DNA from: Ancylobacter amanitiformis
Lineage (GTDB): Bacteria > Pseudomonadota > Alphaproteobacteria > Rhizobiales > Xanthobacteraceae
Assembly: GCF_030814815.1 (NCBI RefSeq)
Contig: NZ_JAUSVR010000011.1
Span: forward strand, 82,933-146,932
DNA length: 64,000 bases
Reading direction: 5' to 3'
The notes beneath the pieces were generated by a model that had not been told where the DNA came from, ran no database searches, and saw nothing but the letters and a program-made list of their open reading frames with translations. The position numbers and the translations under genes were made by a program. Shown in pieces: positions 17,712 through 28,767 of the stretch (the stretch's first letter is position 1; each line of letters starts with the position of its first letter).

Positions 17712-18872
17712 TCAGATGACGCCGGCGCGCAGGATATCGTGGATATGGAGGATGCCGACCGGCGTCCGTTCGGCGACCGCGAACACCACCGTGACCGGCC
17801 GCCGGTTCATCAGGCCCAGAGCGGCGCTGGCGAGTTCGGCCGGCTCGACCACGAGAGGCGAGCGGGTCATCACCTCTTCCACCGGCTGGGCCAGCAGCGC
17901 GGCGCTCATGTGGCGGCGCAGGTCGCCATCGGTGACGATGCCGACAAGATGCCCGGTCGCATCCACCACCCCGCAGCAGCCGAAGCGCTTGCCGGTAATC
18001 TCGATCAACGCCTCCGCCATCGGCGTGCCGAGCCGGACCAGCGGCAGCGCCTCGTCGCGATGCATCAGGTCGGCGACCTTGAGCAGCCGCGCGCCCAGCT
18101 TGCCGCCGGGGTGGAAGACGCGGAAATCGGAGGCGGAAAAGCCGCGCCGTTCCAGCAGCGCGACGGCGAGCGCGTCGCCCAGCGCGAGCTGGATGAGCGT
18201 GGAACTGGTGGGGGCGAGCCCGTTCGGGCAGGCCTCCTCGACCCGCGGCAGCGCCAGCACCACGGTCGCCGCGCGCCCGAGCGAGCTTTCCGCCCGCGAG
18301 GTCATGGCGAGGAGGGGCACCGCGAAGCGGCCGGCATAATGCACGATGTCCGAGAGTTCGGCGGTTTCGCCGGACCAGGACATGGCGAGCAGCACGTCAT
18401 CGGGCGTCACCATGCCGAGATCGCCATGGCTCGCCTCGGCGGCGTGCAGGAACAGCGCCGGCGTGCCGGTGGAGGCGAAGGTGGCCGCCAGCTTGCGGCC
18501 GATATGCCCGCTCTTGCCCATGCCGGTAACGATGATGCGGCCGCGCGCGGCTTCCACGATCTGCGCGGCGCGGGCAATGGCGTCGCCGAGCGCGCCCTCG
18601 ACGCTGGCGGTCAGCGCGGCGAGCGCCCTCGCTTCCACCGAGAGCGTGCGCAGCGCGCTGGTGCGGACAGAGGCGAGAGTAGCCGAATCGAGCGGCACCC
18701 CGTCAAAGCCATGCGTCCCATCGACCCCAAGCGCCCGGCCGGTGTCTGGCGCCATCTCCGCCGCGATTTCTGGCGCGAGCGGATCGCGGGGGGACACGGC
18801 GCGCGTCGCGCTGCCCTCCGCGCGGAGATTCAGGGCGGTGACGTCCTGCGTGATGCTGCCTTGAGCGGTCAT
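17712..18872 (-). CDS. kpsF: Arabinose-5-phosphate isomerase KpsF/KdsD
   Basis: Interconverts ribulose 5-phosphate and arabinose 5-phosphate, the first step to Kdo. The product has a SIS sugar-isomerase domain (GKSGHIGRKLAATFASTGTP and VLLAMSWSGETAELSDI) and two C-terminal CBS domains, each ending in a VGIVTDGDLRRH- or VGILHIHDILRAGVI-type sequence. With ATG at 18870-18872 it is 386 residues, about 50 longer than most KdsD proteins, because of an unrecognised N-terminal stretch; a later start at 18755 would give about 347. The first predicted upstream ORF start at 19004 is not supported. It sits between manC and kdsA on the same strand. Confidence 0.9.
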   Translation of the reverse strand: MTAQGSITQDVTALNLRAEGSATRAVSPRDPLAPEIAAEMAPDTGRALGVDGTHGFDGVPLDSATLASVRTSALRTLSVEARALAALTASVEGALGDAIARAAQIVEAARGRIIVTGMGKSGHIGRKLAATFASTGTPALFLHAAEASHGDLGMVTPDDVLLAMSWSGETAELSDIVHYAGRFAVPLLAMTSRAESSLGRAATVVLALPRVEEACPNGLAPTSSTLIQLALGDALAVALLERRGFSASDFRVFHPGGKLGARLLKVADLMHRDEALPLVRLGTPMAEALIEITGKRFGCCGVVDATGHLVGIVTDGDLRRHMSAALLAQPVEEVMTRSPLVVEPAELASAALGLMNRRPVTVVFAVAERTPVGILHIHDILRAGVI

Positions 18873-19051
18873 GCCCTGAGCGTTACTCCATCGGCGTCGG
18901 GCGCATGCGTGAAGCCGTGCCGCGCCCGCCTTGATCTCCACCCACCGGAGGGGGTCATAAGCGGCCTTGGCGCCGGATGCAACGCAGCCGTCGTGAGCGG
19001 GCATCCGAGCCGTTCCCGGCGTGGGCCCGTCAACCCTCGCAATAGCCCGCC

Positions 19052-20476
19052 TCAGCCGCGGTTATAGACGTCCTCCAGCCGGACGATATCGTCCTCGCCG
19101 AGATAGGAGCCGGTCTGCACCTCGATGAGCACCAGCGGGATCTTGCCGGGATTGGCGAGCCGGTGCACGCCGCCCAGCGGCAGATAGGTGGATTCGTTCT
19201 CGCGCACCTCGAATACCCGCTCGTCCAGCGTCACCTCGGCGGTGCCCTTGACGACGATCCAGTGCTCGGCACGGTGATAGTGCTTCTGCAGCGAAAGCCG
19301 CCCGCCCGGCTCGACGACGATCATCTTCACGTGGAAGCGATCGCCCCGGCAGATGGTCTGATAGGTGCCCCACGGCCGGTGCGCCTTCAGATGCTCGTTG
19401 GCGGAATTGTGGTTCTCGGCCTTGAGCCGGGCGACCAGCGCCTTCACATCCTGCGAGCGGTCGGAGGGCATGACCAGCACGGCATCATCGGTCGCGATGA
19501 CCGACACATTGTCGAGGCCGACGGTCGCCACCAGCGGGCCGTCCGTGTGGACGAAGCTGTTGCGGGTGTCGAGCAGTGTCGCCGGGCCGTGCACCACGTT
19601 GCCGGCGGCATCGCCCGGCTCCAGGGCGCGGAGCGCATCCCAACTGCCGATGTCGGACCAGCGAAAGCGCCCCTCGATGACGGCGGCCCGGCTGGTGCGC
19701 TCCATCACGGCATAGTCGATCGATTTCGGCGTCGCCGCGCCGAAGGCCTTGGCGTCCAGCCGGATGAAGCCGAGATCCTCGCCGGAGAGTTCCACCGCCT
19801 CGCGCACGGCGGCCACCATGGCCGGCTCGAAGCGCTCGGCTTCCTCGATCAGCAGGGCGGCCGGGAACAGGAAGTTGCCCGAGTTCCACAGATAGCCCTC
19901 GCCGAGATAGCGCGCGGCCGTGGTGGCGTCGGGCTTCTCGACGAAGGCCTCGACCTTGCGCGCGCCGCTCTCGCCGGACGGCTCGCCGGGACGGATATAG
20001 CCATAGGCGGTCGAGGGTTCGACCGGCGTGATGCCGAAGGTGACGATCTGCCCTTCGCGGGCGGCGCGGGCGGCGGCGCGGCAGGCATCGATGAACAGTT
20101 CGGGGTCCAGCACCGCGTGGTCGGCGGCCAGCGCCAGCACCAGCGCGCCCTCGCCGGCGAGACGCTGGGCGATGAGCGCGGCGGCGATCAGCGCCGGGCC
20201 CGAATCGCGCCGCACAGGCTCCAGCGCTACCGTCGCCTCGATGCCGATCTCCTGCGCCTGCCGGCGGGCGAAAAAGCGGAAATCCTCATGGGTGAGCACC
20301 AGCGGCGCCGCGAAGAGCGCGCGGTCCGACACGCGCTTGAGGGTCTGCTGAAAGAGCGTGTGGCTACCCGTGAGCATCTGGAACTGCTTGGGCAGGCTGT
20401 CGCGCGAGACCGGCCACAGCCGCGTCCCGGAGCCCCCGGCAAGTATGACGGGAAGGATGGGGGCTGTGCTCAACAT
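19052..20476 (-). CDS. manC: Mannose-1-phosphate guanylyltransferase / mannose-6-phosphate isomerase
   Basis: Bifunctional type II enzyme making GDP-mannose for polysaccharides. The 474-residue product has the nucleotidyltransferase signature ILAGGSGTRLWPVSRDSLPK near residues 11-30, EKPD in the sugar-binding region, and a C-terminal cupin (RPWGTYQTICRGDRFHVK, then LSLQKHYHRAEHWIVVKGTA) for the isomerase activity. ATG 20474-20476 is preceded by GAGGAA on its strand; the frame extends upstream to 20695 without support. It heads the reverse-strand group with kpsF and kdsA. The region of 218 bases upstream is shared with the divergent AI-2E gene. Confidence 0.95.
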   Translation of the reverse strand: MLSTAPILPVILAGGSGTRLWPVSRDSLPKQFQMLTGSHTLFQQTLKRVSDRALFAAPLVLTHEDFRFFARRQAQEIGIEATVALEPVRRDSGPALIAAALIAQRLAGEGALVLALAADHAVLDPELFIDACRAAARAAREGQIVTFGITPVEPSTAYGYIRPGEPSGESGARKVEAFVEKPDATTAARYLGEGYLWNSGNFLFPAALLIEEAERFEPAMVAAVREAVELSGEDLGFIRLDAKAFGAATPKSIDYAVMERTSRAAVIEGRFRWSDIGSWDALRALEPGDAAGNVVHGPATLLDTRNSFVHTDGPLVATVGLDNVSVIATDDAVLVMPSDRSQDVKALVARLKAENHNSANEHLKAHRPWGTYQTICRGDRFHVKMIVVEPGGRLSLQKHYHRAEHWIVVKGTAEVTLDERVFEVRENESTYLPLGGVHRLANPGKIPLVLIEVQTGSYLGEDDIVRLEDVYNRG

Positions 20477-20569
20477 GGGGTTCCTCGCAAGTTGCCGAAC
20501 CCTTCCGGAACGGCATGGCGGCTGACATAACGCACGGCGCCGCACGCATCTGGCGATGCATGACATGAC

Positions 20570-20591
20570 GCTGCGGTTGACGCGCCGCAGC
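20570..20591. other. Inverted repeat in the manC / AI-2E divergent region
   Basis: GCTGCGG at 20570-20576 and CCGCAGC at 20585-20591 are perfect inverted copies with an 8-base loop, in the 218-base region between two divergent starts. It could be an operator or a 5' leader hairpin. No other clear motif is seen in the gap. Confidence 0.4.
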
Positions 20592-20694
20592 ATGCCGCAA
20601 AAGGCCGATTTGTCCACGTTATTGTCAGCCGGGCGGCGGGAACCCGAACGGTCGGCGCCGCGTTTCATGCGATGGGCACAGGCGGGGATGGGCA

Positions 20695-21843
20695 ATGGAC
20701 ATGAAGCGGCACATCGTGGCGGCGGCGGAGGCGCGTCAGGGCGTCGTCCGGCAGGCCGGCACGCGACGTGGCCCGGGCGATCCGCCTCCCGAGGAAAAGC
20801 GTGGCGAGCGGCTTTGGCGCCGGACCACGCAGGTCGCGATCATCGTCACCGCCGTCATCGTGCTCGCGGCCGCCATGGTGGTGGCGCGCGCCGTGCTCGT
20901 TCCCATCGTCGCCGCGGTCATCATCGGTAGCGTGATCGGGCCCGCCATCGAGGCAATGGCGCGCCGGGGGGTGCCGACCCCGCTCGGCTCCGCGCTGATC
21001 GTCGCCGTGCTCGCGGGCCTGCTTTATGGAGCCGCGGTCATTCTCGCGGCGCCGCTGGCGGACTGGACCGCCCGCGCTCCGGAGATCGGCGCCATCGTGC
21101 AGGATCGTTTCGCCGCGCTGAAGCCCGCGTTGCACACGGTGAGTTCCTTCGTCGAGACGATCGAATCGCTCGGCCGCGCCGCCGAGCCGCCCATGACGGT
21201 GCGTCTGGCCGATTCGCGCATGCTGGAGAGCGCGCTGGGGCTGGTGACGCCGGCCATCGGCGAGCTGATACTCTTCACCGGTTCGCTGGTGTTCTTTCTC
21301 GCCGGACGAATCCAGATCAAGCGCCGGCTGGTACAGGCCATCGGCCCGCGCTCGACCCGGCTGGCGGCGCTGCGGGTGTTTCGCGAGATCGAGGATCGCC
21401 TCGGCGCCTATCTCGTCACCGCCACCTTCATCAATATCGGGCTCGGCGTGGCGACCGCGCTTATCACCTGGGCGCTCGGCCTGCCCAGCCCGTTGCTGTG
21501 GGGCGCGCTGGCCTGCCTGCTGAACTACGTGCCCTATCTCGGGCCGGCGGTGATGGTGGTGATTCTGGCGGTTGCGGGCATTGTCAGCTTTCCCGGCATC
21601 GTCCAGGCGCTGCTGCCCGCCGCGGCCTTCGTCGCCCTCACCAGCGTCGAGGGGCATGTGCTGACGCCGCTGATCATCAGCCGGCGGGTATCGCTCAATC
21701 CCTTCGCGGTGTTTCTGTCCATGGCGCTGTGGACCTGGCTATGGGGGCCGGCGGGCACTTTCCTTGCGGTGCCGCTGCTGATTGCCGCCATGGCGCTGGC
21801 CGACGGCGTCATCGCCCGCCGCCGTCCCGATCTGCCGGGATGA
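20695..21843 (+). CDS. AI-2E family transporter (PerM-like)
   Basis: Multi-pass inner-membrane protein of the AI-2E exporter superfamily, whose members have been linked to autoinducer-2 export, ion antiport and other substrates. The 382-residue product has a charged N-terminal 40 residues, helices from about residue 43, and the family-specific C-terminal block NYVPYLGPAVMVV, GHVLTPLIISRRVSLNP and WGPAGTFLAVPLL. Substrate cannot be told from sequence. Start ATG 20695, with an in-frame ATG at 20701. It stands alone between manC and tRNA-Asp. Confidence 0.88.
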   Translation: MDMKRHIVAAAEARQGVVRQAGTRRGPGDPPPEEKRGERLWRRTTQVAIIVTAVIVLAAAMVVARAVLVPIVAAVIIGSVIGPAIEAMARRGVPTPLGSALIVAVLAGLLYGAAVILAAPLADWTARAPEIGAIVQDRFAALKPALHTVSSFVETIESLGRAAEPPMTVRLADSRMLESALGLVTPAIGELILFTGSLVFFLAGRIQIKRRLVQAIGPRSTRLAALRVFREIEDRLGAYLVTATFINIGLGVATALITWALGLPSPLLWGALACLLNYVPYLGPAVMVVILAVAGIVSFPGIVQALLPAAAFVALTSVEGHVLTPLIISRRVSLNPFAVFLSMALWTWLWGPAGTFLAVPLLIAAMALADGVIARRRPDLPG

Positions 21844-21873
21844 GGGGAGGGCTGTGGATGACTTCGGAGGCGC

Positions 21874-21902
21874 TTGACACCCGGCGGCGGCTGCCTTAAC
21901 AC
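21874..21902 (+). promoter_or_regulatory. Candidate promoter for tRNA-Asp
   Basis: A consensus TTGACA at 21874-21879 is followed after 17 bases by TAACAC at 21897-21902, about 39 bases before the tRNA. The -35 is perfect and the -10 is weak. Position and spacing fit a stable-RNA promoter. Confidence 0.55.
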
Positions 21903-21941
21903 CCGCCCCACTCCACGCGGTTCCTTTGCCGGGGGCGCTTT

Positions 21942-22018
<77 letters not shown>

Positions 22019-22300
22019 TTTGCTTCAATGGCTTGGCTCCTGTTCCCCGAAATTCGTGACATTGTGCCGGATCGGCATGTGACGTTTTCGGCGGTCGTTT
22101 CCTCCGCATCCGCGCGCTTCCCAACATCGCCGCCGGCGTCCCGCAGATGGCATTTCCGCGCGGGCGCCGCATGGCGCGCGCCAGCGCGCGTGGCCACATC
22201 GGCGTGGTTTGATGAATCAATGTCGCGGCAAATGCCGCCAGGGCCTTGATCGTGCGGCTTTATCCCGCGTCACGGCGCGTGGCCGGCGCGGCGCGGGACC

Positions 22301-23563
22301 TCAGCTGGTGATCACGGTGGGCAGGCCGATCCGCTGCACGAGGCCGCCGCGCGGGCCGTTGCGCAGTTCCAGCGTGCCGTCATTGCCGGTGATGATCTCG
22401 CGGGCAATGGCCAATCCGAGCCCCGCGCCGGGGAGAGGCGCATTCTTGACCGCATCGATCCGAAAAAACGGTTCGAATACCCGGGCCAGCAGTTCCTCCG
22501 GAATGCCGGGCCCCTCATCCTCGATCACCACGCCGGCCCGTCCATAGCCCGCCTCGACGCGGATGCGTGCCTTGTGGCCATGCGTGGCGGCATTGATGGC
22601 GAGGTTGCGGATCGCCCGCCGAAGTGCCAGCGGGCGCCCCACCACGCTGGCGGGAGTGCTGGCGGTGAGGTGGATATCCAGCCCGATCGCGTCAAGCTCG
22701 GCGACGACCTCGCTCACCAGTTCGTCGAGCCGCAGGCGGGTGCGCGAGGAGCGCTCGACTTCCTCCCGCACCACGCGAATCGCGCTGTCGGCGATGCGGT
22801 CGAGTTCATCGAGATCGGCGATCCAGTTGGCGCGTTCTTCCTCGTCGAGAAATTCCGCGCGAAGCCGCATGCGGGTCATCGGGGTGCGCAGGTCGTGCCC
22901 CGCGGCAGCCACCATGCGGATGCGGCTTTCCATCGCCCGTTTCAGGCGGGTGGACAGCAGGTTGATCGCCCGTGCCGCGGCCCGGACCTCGGTCGGGCCC
23001 GCCTCGGGCAATGGCTCCAGCTCGCCGTCCGGCCCCAGCGTCGCGACGGTGCGCTCCAGCAGCGCCAGCGGCTCTGTCAGGCGGCGCACCGCGACGACGA
23101 TGACCAGCGTGGTGCCGATCGCGATCAAAAGCGCCCAGCCCGCCAGTGCCCAGCCGCCATTCTTCGGGCCCGGCGGCATGGCGAGCGGCAGGAGCAGCCA
23201 GCGGCCATCGGCGAGCTGGCCCGCCACCACGGGCCAGGGCGAGCCGGCCCCATCTTTCACGATGATGCGCTCGGCGCGGCCATTGCGCGCCAGGGCCTCG
23301 TTTATCCCGTTGGTGGGGTTCTCGACGATCACTCCGGCGGGTTCGTCGTCGTGAAGGCCGATGAACTCGCCCTGCATCGAAGCCGGCAGCGGCCCGCGCG
23401 CGGCCAGTTCGGCGACCAGGCCCCACTGGGCGGCGATGGATTCGTCGATTTCGCTCAGCCGTGGCGGCTTCAGCAGGAGGAAGGACAGGCCGGTCGCCGC
23501 CAGGATCACCAGCAGCACCGAGGCGACCAGCAGGGCGGTGATCTTGGCGCGCAGCGTGTTCAT
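22301..23563 (-). CDS. Sensor histidine kinase (EnvZ-like)
   Basis: Membrane sensor of a two-component system. The 420-residue product has two membrane helices (about residues 9-31 and 138-160) around a short periplasmic sensor region of about 105 residues, then HAMP, the dimerisation domain with phospho-accepting His223 in AAAGHDLRTPMTRMR, and an HATPase domain with RRAIRNLAINAATHG, EDEGPGIPEEL and GAGLGLAIAREI. It overlaps its response-regulator partner by four bases. The signal sensed is unknown. It lies convergent to the AI-2E/tRNA side and its regulator is divergent from an exported LTXXQ-like gene. Confidence 0.94.
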   Translation of the reverse strand: MNTLRAKITALLVASVLLVILAATGLSFLLLKPPRLSEIDESIAAQWGLVAELAARGPLPASMQGEFIGLHDDEPAGVIVENPTNGINEALARNGRAERIIVKDGAGSPWPVVAGQLADGRWLLLPLAMPPGPKNGGWALAGWALLIAIGTTLVIVVAVRRLTEPLALLERTVATLGPDGELEPLPEAGPTEVRAAARAINLLSTRLKRAMESRIRMVAAAGHDLRTPMTRMRLRAEFLDEEERANWIADLDELDRIADSAIRVVREEVERSSRTRLRLDELVSEVVAELDAIGLDIHLTASTPASVVGRPLALRRAIRNLAINAATHGHKARIRVEAGYGRAGVVIEDEGPGIPEELLARVFEPFFRIDAVKNAPLPGAGLGLAIAREIITGNDGTLELRNGPRGGLVQRIGLPTVITS

Positions 23564-24306
23564 GGCTCTTGTCCGGGCGGGGACGGCGCGTCGACGGTTT
23601 CAACCGAGACGGCGAGCTGATAGCCGCCATTGCGCAGCGTCTTGAGAATGCGGAAGCTTCCCACGTCGCCCAGCTTGCGTCGCAGCCGGCTGACCAGCAC
23701 GTCGATGGAGCGGTCGAAGGTCGAACCACTGCGCCCCTGCGTGATGTCGAGCAGCTGGTCACGCGAGAGCATGCGTCCCGGCCGCAGCAGGAAGGCCTGG
23801 AGCAGCTCGAACTCGCCGGCCGTCAGCGGCACGTCCTCGCCGGAGGCGTCGATCACCCGGCGGGTGGAGGGATAGGCGACAAAGCCGGCGAAACGATAGG
23901 TCTGCTGCTGGGCCACGGGCACGGCGGCCTCGCGCGCCGCCGTCCGGCGCAGCACGGCGCGGATGCGTGCCAGCAATTCGCGCGGATTGAACGGCTTGCC
24001 GAGATAGTCGTCGGCACCGACCTCGAGCCCGATGATACGGTCGACGTCTTCCTTCAGCGCGGTGAGCAGAATGATCGGCACCTGCGAGCGCGCCCTGAGC
24101 GACCGGCAGAAGTCGAGCCCGGACGTGTCGGGCAACATAAGGTCGAGAACCACCAGATCGATGCGGTTCGAGGTGAGGCTCTTCTCGGCCTGCCGCCCGT
24201 CCTGGGCGAGTGTCACGCGAAACCCCTGGCCCTGAAGATAGCGGCCGAGCAGCTTGCGGATTTCCTGATCGTCGTCGACGACCAGGATATGCGGACTGGC
24301 TTCCAC
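23560..24306 (-). CDS. OmpR-family response regulator
   Basis: DNA-binding response regulator paired with the adjacent kinase. The 248-residue product has the receiver domain with acidic pocket VVDDDQE near residues 9-15, phospho-acceptor Asp55 in LVVLDLMLPD, and the conserved Lys104 in LGKPFNPRELL. A winged-helix effector domain follows (LTAGEFELLQAFLLRPGRML, then RSIDVLVSRLRRKLGD). It is transcribed before the kinase with a four-base overlap. The divergent 228-base upstream region separates it from the exported protein and may carry its target sites. Confidence 0.95.
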   Translation of the reverse strand: MEASPHILVVDDDQEIRKLLGRYLQGQGFRVTLAQDGRQAEKSLTSNRIDLVVLDLMLPDTSGLDFCRSLRARSQVPIILLTALKEDVDRIIGLEVGADDYLGKPFNPRELLARIRAVLRRTAAREAAVPVAQQQTYRFAGFVAYPSTRRVIDASGEDVPLTAGEFELLQAFLLRPGRMLSRDQLLDITQGRSGSTFDRSIDVLVSRLRRKLGDVGSFRILKTLRNGGYQLAVSVETVDAPSPPGQEP

Positions 24307-24534
24307 GTATTGGCTCCCGAAAGATCGGCTCCCTGATGGCCCGGTGCCCCGCCATCAATGGCCGGCAGTGCTCCCCATTCCAACGCGTGAATGGCAAGCC
24401 AACTTTGCTCAAAAGGCTGGAGACACCTAGGGAAACAAAAAGGACCAAACCGTCAACGTTCGGCAATCATACGACCACTGGCGGCAAACGAAGGCTGGGA
24501 ATGTCGGGCGTTCCCGATGGATGCGAGGAAATCC

Positions 24535-25323
24535 ATGTCCATGCGCCTGCCGCCCGTCCTCCTCACTCTCGTCATGGCTGTGCTGGCCGTCGTCGGCGTG
24601 GCGGTCGAGGCGCGCGTGTCGACCCTCGCGGCCAATCCCGGCACGCCGCCGGATTTCGCGACCCGCGATGCCGCCCCGGATTTCGCTCCCACCGATCTCG
24701 CTCCCCTCAATTTCGCTCCGGGCCCGCCATTCGGACCGCGGTTTGGCCCGCCATTCGGTCCGCCCCCGGGTTTCGCCCCGCCGCCGGGCGGACCGCTGGT
24801 GCTTGCCGGCCATCTCGCCGCGATGGAAACCTATCTCGGCATCACCCGTGACCAGCTGGATGGCTGGCGGGGCTATACCGAAGCTCTCCAGGCGATGATG
24901 GCGCCCCCGCTCCCGGGCCCGTCCGCCGGCATGGCCGAGGCTGGAGCGACGGGCGATACTCGGCGGGATACTCGGCGGGATACTCGGCGGGATACTCGGC
25001 CGGATGCCGGCCCGCCGGGCGCCATGCCGCCCGACATCCTGTCCTCCACGGCCGGCGGCCGCGATCTTCCGGGCGAGCGACTGGCGCGGGAGTTTGCGCG
25101 CAAGGGCGAGCAGGCCACGCGGCTGGCCGCCGCCATCGGCGCATTGCGCGCGGAACTTTCTCCCGAGCAGATCGGTCGGCTGCAGGCCACGGCCTGGATG
25201 CCCGTCCCGCCGCCCAGTGCCGTTCCCGGCGCCGTTGGCGGTGCCATGCCCGGCGCGAACCCTCTTCTTCCGGCCTCGCTCCGGCCGGAGGAGCCGGAGC
25301 CCGATCACATCCCCCCCCGTTGA
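24535..25323 (+). CDS. Exported LTXXQ/Spy-like protein with DTRR repeats
   Basis: An unrecognised 262-residue protein with an N-terminal signal peptide (RLPPVLLTLVMAVLAVVGVA). A Phe/Pro/Gly-rich linker follows at about residues 45-82 (FGPRFGPPFGPPPGFAPPPGG), then HLAAMETYLGITRDQLDGW, a helical stretch with a sequence like the LTXXQ motif of Spy/CpxP chaperones, and a second one, LSPEQIGRLQ, near residue 205. Between them is a 4-unit DTRR repeat from a 12-base tandem array. ATG 24535 has GAGGAAA five bases upstream; ATG 24517 and 24541 are alternatives. It is divergent from the two-component system and upstream of macAB, suggesting a stress-responsive envelope role. Confidence 0.6.
   Translation: MSMRLPPVLLTLVMAVLAVVGVAVEARVSTLAANPGTPPDFATRDAAPDFAPTDLAPLNFAPGPPFGPRFGPPFGPPPGFAPPPGGPLVLAGHLAAMETYLGITRDQLDGWRGYTEALQAMMAPPLPGPSAGMAEAGATGDTRRDTRRDTRRDTRPDAGPPGAMPPDILSSTAGGRDLPGERLAREFARKGEQATRLAAAIGALRAELSPEQIGRLQATAWMPVPPPSAVPGAVGGAMPGANPLLPASLRPEEPEPDHIPPR
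24955..25002 (+). repeat. 12-bp tandem repeat encoding DTRR
   Basis: Four consecutive units GATACTCGGCGG start at 24955, 24967, 24979 and 24991; the last has one mismatch (CGG to CCG). It is in frame inside the LTXXQ-like gene and encodes four Asp-Thr-Arg-Arg units (the last DTRP). Near-identical bases indicate recent slippage expansion. Confidence 0.9.
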
Positions 25324-25544
25324 TCGGCCTCCGGAGGCGGGCGCGTCGATCCGGCGCGCCCGCCATCCCCTTATCTTCATTCGCGGCGTGGGGTGCGTAG
25401 CCGCGCCAGGCTTCCTATCTCCGCGCAGCCGATCGCTTGATCGGGAACATCTCGTGGACCGAACGCTTTCCCTATTCTGGAGCGGCCATTGCCCGGCCGG
25501 ATCGGCCTGGTCCGGCCGGACAATGGCCCAACCGACTGAAGGCC

Positions 25545-26798
25545 ATGACCATCGCTTCTCCCCCGTCGCCCCGCCAGTCCCGCACCCGTTGGCTGGTTCC
25601 GCTGCTGCTCCTGCCGTTCCTCGCCGCCGGCGGCTGGTGGGCCTTGCGCTCGCAGCTGTTCGCGGCTGCCGCGCCGGCCTATATCAGCTCGCCCGCCACG
25701 CGCGGCGATGTCGAGGTGACGGTGCTGGCCACCGGTACCCTGAAGCCCTCCAAGCTGGTGGCGGTGGGTGCCCAGGTGTCGGGCCGCATCACCTCCGTGA
25801 AGGTGAAGCTTGGCGAACGCGTCAAGCGTGGCGACCTCATCGCCGAGATCGATTCCATCACCCAGCAGAACGAACTGCGCACCGCGCAGGCGGTGCTGGC
25901 CAAGGTGCGCGCCCAGCTGGCGGAGAAGCAGGCGACACTGACCCTGAACGAGAAGACGCTGGAACGGCAGAGCAAGCTGGTCGAGAGCAGCGCGGTCTCG
26001 CGCACCACGTTCGACACCGCGACGGCGGATGTCGCGGTGACGCGCGCGCAGATCGCCGCGTTGCGGGCGCAGATCAGCGAGGCCGAGGTGGCGGTGGCCA
26101 TCGCCGAGGCCGATCTCGCCTATACGCGCATCACCGCCCCGATAGACGGCACGGTGCTCGCCATCGTCAGCCAGGAAGGGCAGACGGTGAACGCCATCCA
26201 GTCCGCACCGACGATTGTCGTGCTCGGCCAGCTGGACACGATGACCATCCGCGCGGAAATCTCCGAGGCCGACGTGGTGCGCGTGCATTCCGGCCAGCCG
26301 GTCTATTTCACCATTCTCGGCGAGCCGGGCCGGCGCTACGAGGCGCAGCTGGAGTTCATCGAGCCGGCGCCGGAATCGGTGCGCAGCGATTCGAGCTTCA
26401 GTTCGTCCTCAAGCTCCTCCTTGTCGTCGAGCAGCACCAGTTCGAGCAGCTCCGAGGCGGTCTATTACAACGGCATATTCGATGTTCCCAATGCGGACGG
26501 GCGCCTGCGCACCTACATGACCGCCGAGGTCCATATCGTGCTCGGCGAGGCGCGGGGCGTGCTCACCATTCCCTCGGCGGCGCTGGTGGGACCCGCTGTC
26601 GATGGCAAGGCGCAGGTGCGGGTGATCGGCCCGGATGGCCGCGCGACGCCGCGCGAGATCGAGACCGGGCTCGATGACCGCATCACCGTCGAGGTGCGGT
26701 CGGGACTGACGGAAGGCGAGCGCGTCGTGCTGCAGGAAGGGAGCGCGGTCACATCCGGCTTCGGGGCCGGCGGGCCTCCGCCGCCCATGGGTTTCTGA
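25545..26798 (+). CDS. macA: Macrolide efflux periplasmic adaptor MacA-like
   Basis: Membrane-fusion protein of a MacAB-type tripartite efflux pump, spanning the periplasm between MacB and an outer-membrane channel. The 417-residue product has an N-terminal membrane anchor (residues about 16-34), the lipoyl/barrel halves (VGAQVSGRITSVKVKLGERV near residues 75-94, and ADLAYTRITAPIDGTVLAIV near 190-209), an alpha-hairpin between them, and VVLGQLDTMTIRAEISEADV. A serine-only stretch of about 25 residues lies near 282-308, just before EAVYYNGIFDVPN. ATG 25545 is used; the frame is open further upstream. It is followed by macB after a single base. Confidence 0.92.
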   Translation: MTIASPPSPRQSRTRWLVPLLLLPFLAAGGWWALRSQLFAAAAPAYISSPATRGDVEVTVLATGTLKPSKLVAVGAQVSGRITSVKVKLGERVKRGDLIAEIDSITQQNELRTAQAVLAKVRAQLAEKQATLTLNEKTLERQSKLVESSAVSRTTFDTATADVAVTRAQIAALRAQISEAEVAVAIAEADLAYTRITAPIDGTVLAIVSQEGQTVNAIQSAPTIVVLGQLDTMTIRAEISEADVVRVHSGQPVYFTILGEPGRRYEAQLEFIEPAPESVRSDSSFSSSSSSSLSSSSTSSSSSEAVYYNGIFDVPNADGRLRTYMTAEVHIVLGEARGVLTIPSAALVGPAVDGKAQVRVIGPDGRATPREIETGLDDRITVEVRSGLTEGERVVLQEGSAVTSGFGAGGPPPPMGF

Positions 26799-26799
26799 C

Positions 26800-28767
<1,968 letters not shown>

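Noticed and set aside
24955..25002. CRISPR-like repeat array
   Set aside because: The copies are contiguous, without spacers, and lie in a coding frame.
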